The notes: generated by a model from the letters alone, not told the origin. A stretch of 64,000 nucleotides of DNA from JBCAXA01 sp039183535 (GCA_039183535.1 JBCDBO010000001.1:73148-137147), one strand, 5' to 3'; counted from the first letter of the stretch, positions 34,682 through 44,276 are shown. Translations and numbers: made by a program.

Positions 34682-37123
34682 ATGACTCCGATGAAACTCG
34701 TATGTGCCATTGGCACTCTCAGCTGCCTCCTCACAGCCTGCGCGACCGACGACACACCGACGGCGCCCGCTGCTCCGGCGACCAACGCTCCGGCAGCCAG
34801 CGCTCCGACCGACCCAACGCTCGCTAGAAATTTAGCGGCGGTCACGAAACAGCCGGGCATCGCGGAGCTCGACTGGCGATCGCCGAAAGAACGTATCCGT
34901 GGCAAGCCGCGTGATCGATTCGCGTTGCAAGCTGATCGATTCCCTGCACCCGATGCGATTGAACGTGCGCTAGCCTATTCCGAAGCGCATGACGGTCGCG
35001 GCTTACTGGTTTGGTACGACGGCGCACTGGTCGCCAGTGCATTCGATGAAGACATCGACGCAACGACGCCGACCGCAACATTTTCGATGCACAAGTCCGT
35101 CGTCGCTATCGTTATGTTACAGGCGGTGCAAGCAGGGCTGATCGACTCACTGGATAACCCGATCGGTAAATACGTCGACGAGTGGCGCGGCCAGCCGCGC
35201 GGCAACATCACGCTGCGCCAGCTGCTGACACATACCAGTGGATTGGAATTCCACGCGCTTGGCGGTCAGTCACCGAAAGCCATGAACTTGGCGTTGTCAT
35301 CCCGTATCCGGGAGACAGCGCTCAGCTTTGAGCCAACCGAACCGCCTGGGCAGACGTTTAACTACAATAACGTCAACACCCAATTGGCAGGCATAGCGCT
35401 TGAAGCGGCGCTAGCGAAACGCGGCTTACGTTACAGTGACTTCGTTAGCGACAACCTCTGGCAGCCACTGGGTAACGGTGATGCCGAACTGTGGTTAGAA
35501 GCGCCTAACGGCACGGCCCGATACGCGTCGGGCCTCGAGGCAGGTCTCGAAGATTGGCTCGCAATTGGCGTAATGCTTGCGCAAGGCGGCGTCGTCGACG
35601 GTCGCGTGATTTTAGAACCAGGCTCGCTCAAACAATTGTTTGCTGCCAACGTACTGAACCCCGCGTACGGGCTTAGCGTCTGGCGCGGCGAAGCCTGGCA
35701 ACCGATGCGCGCCTACGGGCCGACGACCCCATTGAAGGTACCGCATGGCGAGCCCTACCTCACCGACCAGGTATTTTTCTTCGACGGCTTCGGCGGGCAA
35801 CGCGTTTACGTCGTGCCATCGCGGCGGCTGGTTGTTGCCCGCACCGGCGAGGTCAATTTTGCCTATGACGATGCCGTTATTGTTAACGAACTGCTGCGCG
35901 GCTTGATGGATGCCGAACAAGCGGCAGCGCTGCAAGCGTATCGCAGCGACAACGTTGCGGCCTTGTACGAACAACGCTTCGCCAAACTGATGCGGGAATC
36001 GCAAGCGGGCGGCGGACTGGTTGGCTACGACCCACTGACGGACTTACCAGGCAGCGACGACTTTGTGCCATTGCCGGTCGAACCGGAAGCCGCACGCTGG
36101 CTCGATGCAGAAACGCGCACAACACTCACCAACTACTTGGCCCCGCGGAATACGCAAGCGTTTTTCGTTTGGCAGCACGGCAAGCTGGTGATGGCCGAGT
36201 ACTTCGATGGCGCCGATGCCGATTCGATGATCATCTCGCGCTCGCTGGCCAAGCCGCTGTCGGTCGTTGCCGTTGGGCGAGCGCTTGAGCGCGGCTACTT
36301 GAAGTCGCTCGATCAACCGGCTGCAGACTTCTTCACCGAGTGGCGCGGTACGCCGAAAGAGGCCATCACTGTTCGGATGTTGCTAACGATGCGCTCCGGC
36401 TTGGAACCGCAGCGACCGTCGCGGGACCCGCTCGACATTATGAACATCGCCTACTTGCACCCGTATCACACGGAAATGATCATCAACGACTACCCATTGG
36501 TGAGCGTTCCCGGCGAGCGTTACGACTACTCGAATGCGAACGGCGAACTCGTGGCGCCGCTGCTCGAGCGGGCAACGGGCCAACAGTACGAGGACTGGGT
36601 AAGCCGCGAGGTGCTAGCGCCGATCGGAGCGCCAGGCGGCACCGTTTGGGAGAACCGAGTCGGTGGTACGGCACACTCGGGCTGCTGCGCATTACTACCC
36701 GCCGAAGCGTGGTTACGGTTATCGGTGTTGCTGATAAACGATGGCATCGCCCCCGACGGTAGGCGGCTTTTGCCGGTCGGCTATGTCGATACGATGCACA
36801 CAGCAACGCCGCAAAATCCACATACCGGTATGGGCATGTACGTCGCTGGCGACTACATTGAAAACCGGGGTGCGGCGAACCCGGATGTTCCGTTCGGCAA
36901 GAACTTTCATTCCGAGCCGTATCTCGACAAAGACCTATACCTATTTGACGGCAACGGTCACCAAGTCAGTTACCACATCGAACGGCACGGCCTAATCGTC
37001 ATGCGCTTGGGTAAGGCACAGCCGAAAGAGCTGCAATGGGACAACACGTTTTTGCCAAACACGGTGTTACGTGCCCTGGCCGATACCACGGGCGCTGCGT
37101 TAGAGCCGCAACCACGGCCGTAG
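34682..37123 (+). CDS. Lipoprotein with two tandem beta-lactamase-fold serine hydrolase domains
   Basis: This 813-residue protein begins with a lipoprotein signal (lipobox LLTAC, Cys near 20). Two class C beta-lactamase-like domains follow. The first is at about 75-420 with SMHK near 135 and YNN near 227; the second is at about 440-800 with SLAK near 523 and YSN near 616. Both keep the SxxK and YxN catalytic motifs, so both may be active esterases or peptidases. Single-domain relatives are about 400 residues, so this is a fusion or internal duplication; the two halves are clearly diverged. It probably acts in the periplasm. The substrate is unknown. Confidence 0.9.
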   Translation: MTPMKLVCAIGTLSCLLTACATDDTPTAPAAPATNAPAASAPTDPTLARNLAAVTKQPGIAELDWRSPKERIRGKPRDRFALQADRFPAPDAIERALAYSEAHDGRGLLVWYDGALVASAFDEDIDATTPTATFSMHKSVVAIVMLQAVQAGLIDSLDNPIGKYVDEWRGQPRGNITLRQLLTHTSGLEFHALGGQSPKAMNLALSSRIRETALSFEPTEPPGQTFNYNNVNTQLAGIALEAALAKRGLRYSDFVSDNLWQPLGNGDAELWLEAPNGTARYASGLEAGLEDWLAIGVMLAQGGVVDGRVILEPGSLKQLFAANVLNPAYGLSVWRGEAWQPMRAYGPTTPLKVPHGEPYLTDQVFFFDGFGGQRVYVVPSRRLVVARTGEVNFAYDDAVIVNELLRGLMDAEQAAALQAYRSDNVAALYEQRFAKLMRESQAGGGLVGYDPLTDLPGSDDFVPLPVEPEAARWLDAETRTTLTNYLAPRNTQAFFVWQHGKLVMAEYFDGADADSMIISRSLAKPLSVVAVGRALERGYLKSLDQPAADFFTEWRGTPKEAITVRMLLTMRSGLEPQRPSRDPLDIMNIAYLHPYHTEMIINDYPLVSVPGERYDYSNANGELVAPLLERATGQQYEDWVSREVLAPIGAPGGTVWENRVGGTAHSGCCALLPAEAWLRLSVLLINDGIAPDGRRLLPVGYVDTMHTATPQNPHTGMGMYVAGDYIENRGAANPDVPFGKNFHSEPYLDKDLYLFDGNGHQVSYHIERHGLIVMRLGKAQPKELQWDNTFLPNTVLRALADTTGAALEPQPRP

Positions 37124-37145
37124 CCAAGACGAGGGGTGTAATACC

Positions 37146-38543
37146 TTAAGCGGCGGTCGCCAACTCGGCGGCCGCGTTGCCGGCCAAGCGGCCGAAAGTC
37201 GTGGCCGTGAGAAGGCCGTTCCCAGCCATGTAACCCCAACTCGATGGGCCTGAAATACCGCGAGCCGCACCACCACCGGCAAACAAATTCGGCAGCGGCG
37301 TGTTGTCTTCACGAAGCACGCGACCGGTTGCATCGACCCGCAGTCCGCCTTGCGTGTGGAAAAGCGCGCCGGTGACCTTGACCGCGTAAAACGGCGCGAC
37401 TAATTTTTTCGCCGGATCGAAGCGACGGCCAAAGGCATCTGGCTCACCGGCCGCCGCCGCTGCATTAACATCATCGAGCGTTTTCGCGAGCGCATCCGCT
37501 GGAACACCGATTTCGCCCGCTAGGCTGGGAAGATCATCAGCTTGGCGTATCGCGCGGGCTGCGATGGCATCACGATAGTCGTCGAATTCCTGCATCAGCT
37601 CGTGTAAGCGCGCATCGTAAACGCTGTACGCCACGTGATCGGGCTGCGCGACGACATCGACCGCTTGTTCAGAGTAACCGCGAGCCTCATTAGAAAATCG
37701 TTCGCCAGCGGTATTGACCTGGAACCCACCCTCCATAATTAGCGGCCAAAGGATCGGGATGCCGTGACCGGCCGCCAAGCCCCCATGGCCTTGGTACGAA
37801 TGGATGTCATCGATGGCCGCGTTCAATGCCCGACCCCAAACAATTGCATCGCCCTTGTTGCCGGGGTGACCGAAAAAAGTCGCATCGGCAATTTCCGGAA
37901 TGTACTCACGAACGAGTTCACTGCTGCCCGCAAAGCCACAACACGCGAGTATTAAAGCATTGCAGGCGACGTCCTCGTGACTACCGTCCGGGCGCTGGCA
38001 ACGTACACCGCCGATGCGGCCGTCGCTGTCAGCGAACAAGGTCGTCACCGTCGCTTCTGTTAGCACCGGAATTTCACGGCGCTCCACGGCTTGCGCCAAA
38101 CTGCCCATAAGTTCGGCGCCGGTCCGATTCGGCGTACCGTGCATCCGCAGGGCGGTGTGACCGGGGTACAAAAATGAATCTACTAAGGTAAGAGGAACGC
38201 CGGCATCGGTTAACCAATCGACGGTAGCGCCGGACGCAGCGGCCAACGCTGCGGCAATCTCGGCGTCGGTTTCGCCGCGCGTCTTCGCCAGAATGTCATC
38301 GGCAAAACGCTCTGGCGTGTCGTCGATTCCCGCTGCCCGCTGTTGGCGGGAACCCGCTGCCGGGATCAACCCGGTCGACATCGCTGTCGTACCCATCGTC
38401 GAGCTGTCACGCTCAAGGACGATTACGCTGGCGCCGCTATCGTCCGCCGCCAATGCCGCTGTCAGACCGCAACCGCCACCGCCAACAACAACGACGTCGA
38501 CATCCAGGGCGAAGTCGGCCTCACTCAGCGCTAAAACGCTCAT
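37146..38543 (-). CDS. FAD-dependent oxidoreductase, FAD_binding_2 family (module 2)
   Basis: This 465-residue flavoprotein has the dinucleotide loop VVVGGGGCGLTAA near 18-30, a long ERDSSTMGTTAMSTGLIPAAG segment, and the C-terminal LPNLFAGGGAARGISG flavin contact near 425. It belongs with fumarate reductase, ketosteroid dehydrogenase and related enzymes that reduce or desaturate C-C bonds. Its ATG overlaps the stop of the small-protein gene by 4 bases. It is last in a methyltransferase, small-protein, FAD-enzyme operon. It is not homologous to the VAO-type flavoenzyme in module 1. The substrate is unknown. Confidence 0.9.
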   Translation of the reverse strand: MSVLALSEADFALDVDVVVVGGGGCGLTAALAADDSGASVIVLERDSSTMGTTAMSTGLIPAAGSRQQRAAGIDDTPERFADDILAKTRGETDAEIAAALAAASGATVDWLTDAGVPLTLVDSFLYPGHTALRMHGTPNRTGAELMGSLAQAVERREIPVLTEATVTTLFADSDGRIGGVRCQRPDGSHEDVACNALILACCGFAGSSELVREYIPEIADATFFGHPGNKGDAIVWGRALNAAIDDIHSYQGHGGLAAGHGIPILWPLIMEGGFQVNTAGERFSNEARGYSEQAVDVVAQPDHVAYSVYDARLHELMQEFDDYRDAIAARAIRQADDLPSLAGEIGVPADALAKTLDDVNAAAAAGEPDAFGRRFDPAKKLVAPFYAVKVTGALFHTQGGLRVDATGRVLREDNTPLPNLFAGGGAARGISGPSSWGYMAGNGLLTATTFGRLAGNAAAELATAA

Positions 38544-38788
38544 TTAGCCTCGTCGAGATCGTTCGCCGGCCCCAAACACTTCGCCAGCAATTGCCGTCGC
38601 GCCGCGTCAATTTGCGCCGTCATCTCAGCATCGGGCTGAAAATTGTCAACGGCCGCTGCGACATCAACACCGCTGTCGCTCAGCACACGTTCCAGAACCA
38701 TTTGCCGGTCCTTAACAATCCACAATTCCTGAACGGTGTTCAGAACCATCTCAAATAACGCCGCCGTTCGTTTGTCATCTGCGGCCAC
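38540..38788 (-). CDS. Small accessory protein, copy 2 (ELxxx[R/K]DR family)
   Basis: This 82-residue, mostly helical protein is the shortest copy and shows the minimal family core: ELWIVKDR at 21-28 and PD at 52-53, 31 residues after the core start as in the other two copies. It has the hydrophobic LFEMVLNTV helix before the core. The GTG start at 38788 lies 3 bases after the methyltransferase stop, and the gene overlaps the FAD-enzyme start by 4 bases (ATGA). No catalytic residues are evident. It is probably a partner of the FAD enzyme, the methyltransferase, or both. Confidence 0.78.
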   Translation of the reverse strand: MAADDKRTAALFEMVLNTVQELWIVKDRQMVLERVLSDSGVDVAAAVDNFQPDAEMTAQIDAARRQLLAKCLGPANDLDEAK

Positions 38789-38791
38789 AGC

Positions 38792-39820
38792 TCAATCCTT
38801 TGGCTTGCGTGCGATCGTCACCCACGGGTAGTTGTACTGACCCAGTCCGTACGTACGGGCATCGACGAAACCCGCATCGCTAGCGACGGCAGCGAGATCG
38901 AGTCCCGCAGCTTCGCACCAGTAAGGCTCGCCGCCGCGGCGTGCGTTGTCCATTGAGCGCCATTGCGCGAGCTTATCGAGATCGCGGGTCGGGCGAATAT
39001 CGGACATGAAAACGTAACCATCGGGCTCGAGTAAGCGAAACGCCTCGGCGAACACGGCCCGCGTCGCGGTCTCTGGCAGCTCGTGCAGCAAGATGTACGA
39101 CGTCACCAGATCAGCACTGGCATCGGGCAAGCCGGTTTGCTCGGCAGGCGCTTGGATCAGACGCCATTTCAGACCTTGCTCGTTGGCGAATCGCTGCGCT
39201 TGCTCCAACATCGGCAAGCTGAGCTCGACTCCGGTGAGCGCTGCATCTGGATACTTGCGTGCGAGTTGCAGCGTGTAGTGGCCCGACGAGGTACCGAATT
39301 CGACGATGTTCGCGAACGCGCGCTCCGGCAATTCACTCAGAACATCAAAGCGTTGTTTGAAAATACCGCCCGGAAAATTTTTGCCGACATACAGTGGGTG
39401 GATAAGCTCGCCGTGGATAAACCCCTGATGCTCGCGCGTCCAGCCACCGGTGGTGCGGTGAAAGTCGACGTTCTGCCAGTACTCGGGGTAGTCGAGATTG
39501 GGATTCGCTTCGATTTGCGTTGGCCCTTGCCGTAGGGTCTCGAACGCCGGCAGTAACTCGTCTTTGATTTCCTCAAACGCCTCATGCGTAATGACGCCGT
39601 GACTGGTACCGGACCACTCGCCCATTCGGGTCGCGAACCAGTGCGCATTGATGCCGTCAGCGGCTGCCGTGACCTGCTCGTCGCGAGCATCCATATCGTC
39701 CGCTAGCTCAAGCTTCTGCAGCTCCGAGTTAACAGAAAACGAAAGGCGTCCAGCGACGCCGGCTAGATCGGCAGCGAAATCGATACTGGCGCGACCGCGC
39801 TGTTTAAGCTGGAATTCCAT
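38792..39820 (-). CDS. Class I SAM-dependent methyltransferase (module 2)
   Basis: This 342-residue protein has an N-terminal helical region (1-160) ending in FIHGELIHPLYVGKNFPGG, and a Rossmann methyltransferase domain with motif I VEFGTSSGHYT near 181-191, acidic GVELS near 205, DLVTSYILLHELP near 248 and LLEPDGYVFMSD near 275. ATG at 39820 is preferred; the frame reaches a TTG at 39850. It is first in the module 2 operon. The Rossmann half resembles module 1's enzyme while the N-terminal half does not, so the two may act on different acceptors. The intergenic region upstream carries repeats that may be operators. Confidence 0.86.
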   Translation of the reverse strand: MEFQLKQRGRASIDFAADLAGVAGRLSFSVNSELQKLELADDMDARDEQVTAAADGINAHWFATRMGEWSGTSHGVITHEAFEEIKDELLPAFETLRQGPTQIEANPNLDYPEYWQNVDFHRTTGGWTREHQGFIHGELIHPLYVGKNFPGGIFKQRFDVLSELPERAFANIVEFGTSSGHYTLQLARKYPDAALTGVELSLPMLEQAQRFANEQGLKWRLIQAPAEQTGLPDASADLVTSYILLHELPETATRAVFAEAFRLLEPDGYVFMSDIRPTRDLDKLAQWRSMDNARRGGEPYWCEAAGLDLAAVASDAGFVDARTYGLGQYNYPWVTIARKPKD

Positions 39821-39873
39821 GGCGTAGCCCTGACTCAGTTCCCAACGCAAATAGTACGCGAGCGGCTCAAACG

Positions 39874-39932
39874 GCAGCTATAAACTTTTCGATAGCAGCT
39901 ATAGCCATTCACAATAGGCCGGCTCTGTGAAT
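39874..39932. promoter_or_regulatory. Direct and inverted repeats in the divergent module 2 / symporter region
   Basis: GCAGCTATA occurs at 39874-39882 and 39895-39903, 21 bases apart (two helical turns); the second copy is part of the palindrome ATAGCAGCTAT. A 7-bp inverted repeat ATTCACA/TGTGAAT spans 39907-39932 with a 12-base gap. Both lie between divergent start codons, as expected for regulator binding sites. The bound protein is unknown; the LysR protein encoded at 41438 is a candidate. Confidence 0.55.
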
Positions 39933-39975
39933 AGTGACAAACTGGCAGCGGGTTCGAGATGAGCGAAAGGCGAGC

Positions 39976-41340
39976 ATGAACGCGATCGTCGATAAATTGC
40001 CGACTGGGCTGAAGATTTACTGGGGTAGCGGCGCCTTAGGCGTGGCCATCCTCATGAACGCTGTCGCGTTCTTGATCCTCGCCTACTTCGTCGGCGTTCT
40101 GAAAATCGATCCCGCCCTCGCTGGCACGCTCGTTTTTGTCTCAAAAATCATCGACGCCATCAGCGATCCGATTGTCGGCATTATCAGCGACAAGTCTAAG
40201 TTCGCGATGGGCCGACGGCGACCATTCTTGTTTGTCGGATCTTTCCTATCGGCAATTGCCTTTGCACTGCTGTTCACCGTTCCGCAGTTCGACAGCGAAA
40301 CAACCACGGCTATCTACGCGTTCACCTGTCTCGTTCTTTACACGCTCGGCTATACAATCTTTAACGTCCCGTACATGGCCATGTCGGCCGAGATGACCGA
40401 CGGCTATGAAGAACGCACGGCACTACACGGTTGGCGGGTCGCATTTGTCTCGATCGGTTCGTCGATTGCCGGCGCAGGCGCACCGTTAATCTTGCAAGAG
40501 TACGGGTCTACGCAGACCAGCTACTCGATCATCGCGGCCGTGTTTGCCGCTTTGATCTTTGCATCGATGATGACGTGCTTCTTTGGGACGCGATCCGCTC
40601 GAACCGTCCAACAAACCACGTCCGTCCATAACTTTTACAGCCAAGTCGGTTCGTTGCTCGCCAATCGGCATTTCTTGACACTGATCAGTGTTAAGGCGCT
40701 GCAGCTGATAGGCGTTATGAGCACCGTGTCGGTCATGCTTTTTTACCTGCAGAAATACGTCGGCCTCGATCTTCGCTATCTGACCGCCTTCGGTCTTCTC
40801 AATACCTTGGTAACCTTCCTTGCTATCCCGGTACTAAAACAAATCGCCGAACGGATCGGTAAGCGCAACACGTATTACCTCAGTGCCACCGCGACGCTGC
40901 TATACAACCTCAGTTGGGCGTTGGTCGAGCCAAACCCACCGATGAATGAATTCCTGCCAGGCTACTTCGTCCGGGCGGTTGTGTCTGGGTTCGTTATTGC
41001 GGGCAATGTCATGCTCGCCATGTCGATGTTGACCGACACGATCGAGTACGATGCGCGGCGCACGGGGCTGCGGCGCGAAGGGATCTACGCTTCGATGTAC
41101 AGCTTCGTCGAGAAAATCTCCGGTGCACTGGGGCCGTTCCTCGTTGGCTGGATCCTGGCCCTTACGGGCTACGACAAAACGCTGCCCGAGGAGGCTCGGC
41201 AGAGTGACGAAGCTCTGTTCGGTCTCGTGTTCGGCATGGCGTATCTGCCAGCGATCATGATCGGGCTCAGCATGCTCGTGCTGCTGTTCTACCGGCTCGA
41301 TAAGAAGACACTCGCCGACACCGGGCCGGCCCCGGCGTAA
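39976..41340 (+). CDS. GPH-type cation symporter (MFS_2 family)
   Basis: This 454-residue protein has 12 membrane helices and the glycoside-pentoside-hexuronide features: DAISDPIVGIISDKSK near 56-71 with the conserved Asp pair, GRRRPFL near 75-81, and YMAMSAEMTDGYEERTAL near 133-150. It couples substrate uptake to Na+ or H+. ATG at 39976 is chosen for an AAAGG site; the frame extends to a GTG at 39934. It is divergent from module 2 and followed by a hairpin and a LysR gene, so it may import that module's substrate. Substrate unknown. Confidence 0.88.
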   Translation: MNAIVDKLPTGLKIYWGSGALGVAILMNAVAFLILAYFVGVLKIDPALAGTLVFVSKIIDAISDPIVGIISDKSKFAMGRRRPFLFVGSFLSAIAFALLFTVPQFDSETTTAIYAFTCLVLYTLGYTIFNVPYMAMSAEMTDGYEERTALHGWRVAFVSIGSSIAGAGAPLILQEYGSTQTSYSIIAAVFAALIFASMMTCFFGTRSARTVQQTTSVHNFYSQVGSLLANRHFLTLISVKALQLIGVMSTVSVMLFYLQKYVGLDLRYLTAFGLLNTLVTFLAIPVLKQIAERIGKRNTYYLSATATLLYNLSWALVEPNPPMNEFLPGYFVRAVVSGFVIAGNVMLAMSMLTDTIEYDARRTGLRREGIYASMYSFVEKISGALGPFLVGWILALTGYDKTLPEEARQSDEALFGLVFGMAYLPAIMIGLSMLVLLFYRLDKKTLADTGPAPA

Positions 41341-41374
41341 TGGTCACCGCCAACGCGACCAGAAACCCACCGAA

Positions 41375-41394
41375 CTGACACCTACCGGTGTCAG
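41375..41394. repeat. Small hairpin between symporter and LysR genes
   Basis: Eight-base arms CTGACACC and GGTGTCAG are separated by TACC. It may be a weak terminator of the symporter gene or an operator for the LysR gene that starts at 41438. Only a short CTTTG follows, so termination is uncertain. Confidence 0.5.
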
Positions 41395-41437
41395 CTTTGA
41401 GTTACCATTTACGCTGCAGTGGCACTAGGTACAGCGT

Positions 41438-42355
41438 GTGGATTTTCGCCAGCTCCGGTATTTGCTGGTTATTGCCGATCTTGGCAGCTTCACGAAAGCG
41501 GCGGAGCAAATTCCGCTCGCGCAGTCGGCGCTCAGCCGGCACATGCGGCTGCTTGAAGAAGAACTCGGCGTCAAACTCCTTATACGTACCGGCCGCGGCG
41601 TCACGCTAACCGAGCAAGGCGAATACCTTCGCGACCGGGCCCGGTCGGTGCTCGAACAGATGGAAGACACACGCCGCAACTTGGCCGCGTGGTATGAAAA
41701 TCCGGCCGGCCTTGTGCGTATCGGCATGACGCCTACCGCGACCCTGACGTATGCGGCGACTTATTTGCGCCAGCTGCGCAAACACCACGAGAACATTACC
41801 GTCCGGCTTACCGAAGGTCTGAGCGCAACGCTGATTGAGTGGCTGCATGCCGACCGTCTCGACCTCGCCATTGTTTTCGAACAAACGAAAAACTCAAAAC
41901 TCGTCTCGGAAGTCATCGGCTACGATGAGATGTGTTTGGTGGTACCCCCCGGACATCCAAGCACCGAACCGGTGTCGCTGCACGATATCGCCGAGATGCC
42001 GCTCATCGCCCCGTTCGTGAAAAAAGGTATTCGCAATCGAATGACCGAAGCCTTCAGCGCCGCCGATCTCGATATGGACATCGCCTACGAAATCGACGCA
42101 TTACCGGCGATGAAAGATCTGGTACGAACCGGCGCAGGCGTGTCGATCCTGACCCGCTCGTCGGTGCTGCGCGACGTCGAAATCGGTGATGTCGAAACCC
42201 GGACAATCGACAGCCCGCTGATGACGTTTGCAGCGCACTTGATGTACTCACGTTCCGCCGAGCACAGCCGCGCAGCGCGAGCAGCCGCTGACGTCATCAA
42301 GCAAACGGCCAGCGAGTTCCTCAAACCGACGCGCGAATCGATCAGCGGCCAATAG
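41438..42355 (+). CDS. LysR-family transcriptional regulator
   Basis: This 305-residue protein has an N-terminal HTH (FRQLRYLLVIADLGSFTKAAEQ then QSALSRHMRLLEEELG, residues 3-45) and an effector domain at about 90-295. It resembles LysR proteins that control aromatic and fatty-acid catabolism, in line with its position 97 bases after the symporter and near the module 2 operon. The start is GTG at 41438. The downstream SnoaL gene is convergent. Its targets and effector are inferred only. Confidence 0.9.
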   Translation: MDFRQLRYLLVIADLGSFTKAAEQIPLAQSALSRHMRLLEEELGVKLLIRTGRGVTLTEQGEYLRDRARSVLEQMEDTRRNLAAWYENPAGLVRIGMTPTATLTYAATYLRQLRKHHENITVRLTEGLSATLIEWLHADRLDLAIVFEQTKNSKLVSEVIGYDEMCLVVPPGHPSTEPVSLHDIAEMPLIAPFVKKGIRNRMTEAFSAADLDMDIAYEIDALPAMKDLVRTGAGVSILTRSSVLRDVEIGDVETRTIDSPLMTFAAHLMYSRSAEHSRAARAAADVIKQTASEFLKPTRESISGQ

Positions 42356-42376
42356 GGCTAATCGAACGAACCAGCG

Positions 42377-43321
42377 TCATTCTTTAACGGCAAGACCGAA
42401 CGCCCACGCGAACGGCGCCGGATCGAAGTATTCGCGCAACAATTGGATTTTTCCGTCAGACACATGAAACAGACCGCCGTAGCGCTGCCGATAGCGGCGC
42501 GCCGTGGGAATGATGTCGACATCACCGTGGAATTCGGCGAAGACCATTTCTGGATCGCGCATCGGATAGAGCACGAGTTGCGAGGTAAAGTCAGCACGGC
42601 CGGCATTTTTGGGCCAATCCGCATAGAGCGCGACAAGGTCGTTTTTGCCGACGACGCGCTTAGGATGACCCGGCGGTGAAAACGGCATATCGAGTACCGC
42701 CCTCTCATGCCAAACAGCAGCTAGACCAGCCATGTCTTTGTTCTCAAGTGCGTCTAAGAATTTAAGCACAGTTTGCTGGCTCTGCTGTCTCACCACATAT
42801 GGCGGAGGTGCCTCGGCAGCGTTCTTTGTAGCTATGCTGAACACATCTCGCGTACCTGCCTCTGCCAGCAGGCGAAACGCTGTTGCCGTGATTCGCCATT
42901 GACCTGCCGAGCGGACGAGTTCATAGCGATACTGCCCCTCAACCTGCCAAGCAAGGTCGGCGACGTAATGATCGGCCGTCACATCAGCAGTAGCAACCGC
43001 ACGCTCGCCGTCGAGCTCGACACGGATATTGGAGATGGCGTGCCGGGTCCGATCAAATCCTGGCAAGACGCCGGCCCATTCCGTCATCAATCCTTGAGGG
43101 CTCTGCACTACTGGTTCACCGCCGACCAACGACGTGTAGTCGACATGAATCTCGTCGGCGAAAAGCGTCTCTAAAGCCTCGAAATCATGGCGATCTGCCA
43201 GTATCGCAACACTCTCGACAATGGTCTTGATCGCCGCAGTATCCATGGCCAGTGACTGTGTTGCACCGGCGTTCGTGCAAAGTACTGTCATTATCACAAC
43301 TCCCAGTATCACTCGAAGCAT
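42377..43321 (-). CDS. Exported protein with two SnoaL-like (NTF2-fold) domains
   Basis: This 314-residue protein has a signal peptide (1-21, ending NAGA) and two NTF2-like halves, about 30-165 (AILADRHDFEALETLFADEIHVDY) and about 185-310 (VLKFLDALENKDMAGLAAVW). Such folds serve as cyclases, isomerases, dehydratases or ligand binders. ATG at 43321 is chosen because the signal follows it and it lies 19 bases after the hydrolase stop; the frame is open to 43447, but that part overlaps the hydrolase gene. It is transcribed with the hydrolase under the likely control of the AraC gene. Function unknown. Confidence 0.8.
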   Translation of the reverse strand: MLRVILGVVIMTVLCTNAGATQSLAMDTAAIKTIVESVAILADRHDFEALETLFADEIHVDYTSLVGGEPVVQSPQGLMTEWAGVLPGFDRTRHAISNIRVELDGERAVATADVTADHYVADLAWQVEGQYRYELVRSAGQWRITATAFRLLAEAGTRDVFSIATKNAAEAPPPYVVRQQSQQTVLKFLDALENKDMAGLAAVWHERAVLDMPFSPPGHPKRVVGKNDLVALYADWPKNAGRADFTSQLVLYPMRDPEMVFAEFHGDVDIIPTARRYRQRYGGLFHVSDGKIQLLREYFDPAPFAWAFGLAVKE

Positions 43322-43340
43322 CGTCGGATGGAGAGCCCGA

Positions 43341-44276
43341 TCAACGCTCGAAATGCGCAACAACAGCGGTAACGGCTGCATCGACGACATCGGGGCGATC
43401 ATAGAAATCAAACTGGCTGATATCGTCCAGCCACACCGTCGTCGCATAGTGACCTAAGCGCCGCGCATACTCGCGTGCACCTTGCGGAATGGCTGCCGCA
43501 TCGGAATGAACCAGTAACGTCGGCTTAGATTGCTGGTCGGCGGTTTTAATAGCATCGTAGGTCAGCCAACCCGTCCATGACGCTACATTGAATTTGTTAT
43601 CGAACTCTGGAATGAGACCACGATCGGGTTCTGTGTAATAAGGCGCCTGGAACATCACGGCGTCTTCGTTCGTCAGGCTCGCCGCCTCGAGGATAGTGGG
43701 GACCGCCGTAGCAGCTGCGCGCTGCGCAGCGTCGAGCAATACAGCCACACCGTCATCGCCGCCGTATACTGACTTCACGATCTCGGCGTCGTGCAACCAC
43801 GGTGCGACCAGTGCAAGGCGTTTGATCGCCGGATGCCGCAAAGCGGCATCACTCATATAGCCCGCCGATGCGCAGACTCCAAGACCGCTGATTTGCTCAG
43901 AATCGACCTCCGAACGTGTTAGCAAGAAATCAACAGCAGCAACGATGTCGTCAGTCTTGCGAGCAGGATTCTCAAGATAGGGAATGGGATCGGAGGACTG
44001 ACCCCAGCCACGAAAATCGAACGCTAACGCAGCATAGCCACGATCGGCCAGGTTTGCTGCGTAGGTACCGGCCATTTGCTCCTTAACGGTCATCCAAGCG
44101 CCAGTAACCACGACGCCTGGTAAACGATCGCCATCTCGATACGAATCAGGCAGATACAAATCGCCGACCAGTGTTTGCTCCGTACTTGGGAAAGAAACTC
44201 GCTTTTTCATGGCTGCCTCCGCCGGCAGTGAACCGAGTGTGATGGCGACAGCCGCCACGATGAAGCTGGGTTGCAT
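43341..44276 (-). CDS. Exported alpha/beta hydrolase
   Basis: This 311-residue protein has a signal peptide (1-22, ending AEAA). The fold has the oxyanion strand GVVVTGAWMT, RGWGQS, a nucleophile candidate Ser in GVCASAGYM near 141-149 and Asp and His candidates late in the chain (VHSDAAAIP). It resembles bacterial peptidase- or esterase-like hydrolases of the DLH/YcjY type. It precedes the SnoaL gene by 19 bases, on the same strand as the AraC gene 113 bases upstream. It probably opens an ester or lactone in the periplasm; the substrate is unknown. Confidence 0.84.
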   Translation of the reverse strand: MQPSFIVAAVAITLGSLPAEAAMKKRVSFPSTEQTLVGDLYLPDSYRDGDRLPGVVVTGAWMTVKEQMAGTYAANLADRGYAALAFDFRGWGQSSDPIPYLENPARKTDDIVAAVDFLLTRSEVDSEQISGLGVCASAGYMSDAALRHPAIKRLALVAPWLHDAEIVKSVYGGDDGVAVLLDAAQRAAATAVPTILEAASLTNEDAVMFQAPYYTEPDRGLIPEFDNKFNVASWTGWLTYDAIKTADQQSKPTLLVHSDAAAIPQGAREYARRLGHYATTVWLDDISQFDFYDRPDVVDAAVTAVVAHFER

